Assembly (NCBI GenBank): GCA_003166055.1
Contig: PMWR01000238.1
Location: forward strand, 1,506 to 7,214
DNA length: 5,709 bases
Source: Acidobacteriaceae bacterium
GTDB lineage: Bacteria > Acidobacteriota > Terriglobia > Terriglobales > Acidobacteriaceae
Direction: 5' to 3'
Part shown: piece by piece, positions 5,255 to 5,709 of the stretch
Layout of the letters: each line of letters opens with the position of its first letter
How positions within the stretch are numbered: the first letter of the stretch is position 1
Notes under the pieces: generated by a model
What the model was told of the DNA's origin: nothing
What the model saw: only the letters and a program-made list of their open reading frames with translations
Databases searched by the model: none
Program-made: the position numbers and the translations under genes

Positions 5255-5506
5255 GAGGCCCCAGTTTCACGGTTTCCGCGATTCTGTGTTCCTGCGAGAT
5301 TTGATCTCGTATGAGACTGATTCTTATTGATTTAGAGGAGGCTTCACAGTTTCACTGCCGAAAAACGCTGTTTTTATGGGGGGTAGGCTCGGGTACGGAC
5401 CTGCCACATCCCTGACAGATTGAACCCGGGAGGCGCGGGCGGTTGGGACGCGGCTGGTGATGTGCATGGAATGATTGTGCGCCTTCGCATCGAAATAATC
5501 GGCAAA
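5255..5506. other. Gene-free stretch with small inverted repeats
   Basis: No reading frame here looks like a protein on either strand; those that cross it run into the dispersed repeat. Visible structure includes CGAGAT/ATCTCG (5295-5300/5304-5309), AAAAAC/GTTTTT (5361-5366/5370-5375), and the word CAGTTTCAC at both 5262 and 5348. AGAGGAGG (5334-5341) looks like a strong ribosome-binding site, but no start codon follows at a suitable distance. The sequence from 5311 to 5330 is faintly like a Fur box. None of these supports a firm call. Confidence 0.5.
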
Positions 5507-5667
5507 CCACCTGCGGTGGGGCGGACGCTCGCGGGAGACTCGCACCGGGTTGGTTGCGGGCCTGGCGACAGGACAAACGCGCAAGGTACGTTCACCGCGT
5601 CCCTTCCAGGACGCGGGACTTTCGCTTGGGTGCTTTCCCCGGGTTTCGCCTCGCTTCACCCGGGGCT
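5507..5667. repeat. Hairpin-rich dispersed repeat, copy B
   Basis: This is the second copy of the element at 1659-1860, in the same orientation. It keeps the opening segment, the core around AAGGTACGTTCACCGCGTCC (5583-5602) and both terminal hairpins. The stems are CCGCGTCC/GGACGCGG (5595-5602/5609-5616) and CCCCGGGT/ACCCGGGG (5637-5644/5658-5665). The last stem has a 13-base loop here but a 3-base loop in copy A, while its arms are identical. It lacks the block of about 54 bases (with its own hairpin) found in copy A. Frames read through it, such as 5420-5683 (+) and 5324-5659 (-), are judged non-coding. Confidence 0.85.
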
Positions 5668-5709
5668 CCTTCGAAAATGCTGACGTGGACGTCCGCGGTA
5701 CAGCGGGTC

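Noticed and set aside
5311..5330. Fur-box-like sequence around GAGACTGATTCTTATTGA
   Set aside because: By hand it matches the 19-base consensus at only about 12 positions, its right half is poor, and no gene start follows it within the window.
5324..5683. Several small frames on both strands near the right end
   Set aside because: They arise from the gene-free stretch and repeat copy B, show no domain or usable ribosome-binding site, and would be disrupted by the indels seen in copy A.

Overview
The window is moderately high-GC bacterial chromosomal DNA with complete genes packed on both strands. The ECF sigma factor/anti-sigma/PDZ cluster, the gene style and the hairpin-rich intergenic repeats suggest a soil Acidobacteriota (Terriglobia-like) genome. 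That placement is inferred from general character, not from a marker gene.

Layout, left to right. A small SnoaL/NTF2-like protein (63-425, +) faces a two-gene minus-strand unit: an RNase HI-family protein with an unusual C-terminal tail (991-1641), then an RDD-family membrane protein (458-961). A 386-base gene-free stretch follows (1642-2027). It holds a modular, hairpin-rich repeat (1659-1860) and a block of TGTTCA/TGAACA motifs (1914-1947) that includes a perfect GAAC-N4-GTTC palindrome. Three plus-strand genes follow: an ECF-type sigma-70 factor (start best placed at 2028), a membrane-anchored zinc-finger anti-sigma factor with a HEAT-like extracytoplasmic part (start best placed at 2911), and a secreted tandem-PDZ protein with 26-residue C-terminal repeats (3999-5198). 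A strong intrinsic terminator closes the cluster (5221-5254). The last 455 bases hold no convincing gene, but contain a second copy of the hairpin-rich repeat (5507-5667).

The likely biology is a cell-envelope signalling cassette. The sigma factor would be held at the membrane by its zinc-finger partner, whose HEAT-like domain lies outside the cytoplasm. The PDZ protein is exported to the same compartment and is a plausible sensor or effector partner. The gene order and topology are read from the sequence; the signalling link is inference. The cassette is the most interesting part of the window, followed by the modular repeat and the palindromic operator-like block upstream of the sigma gene.
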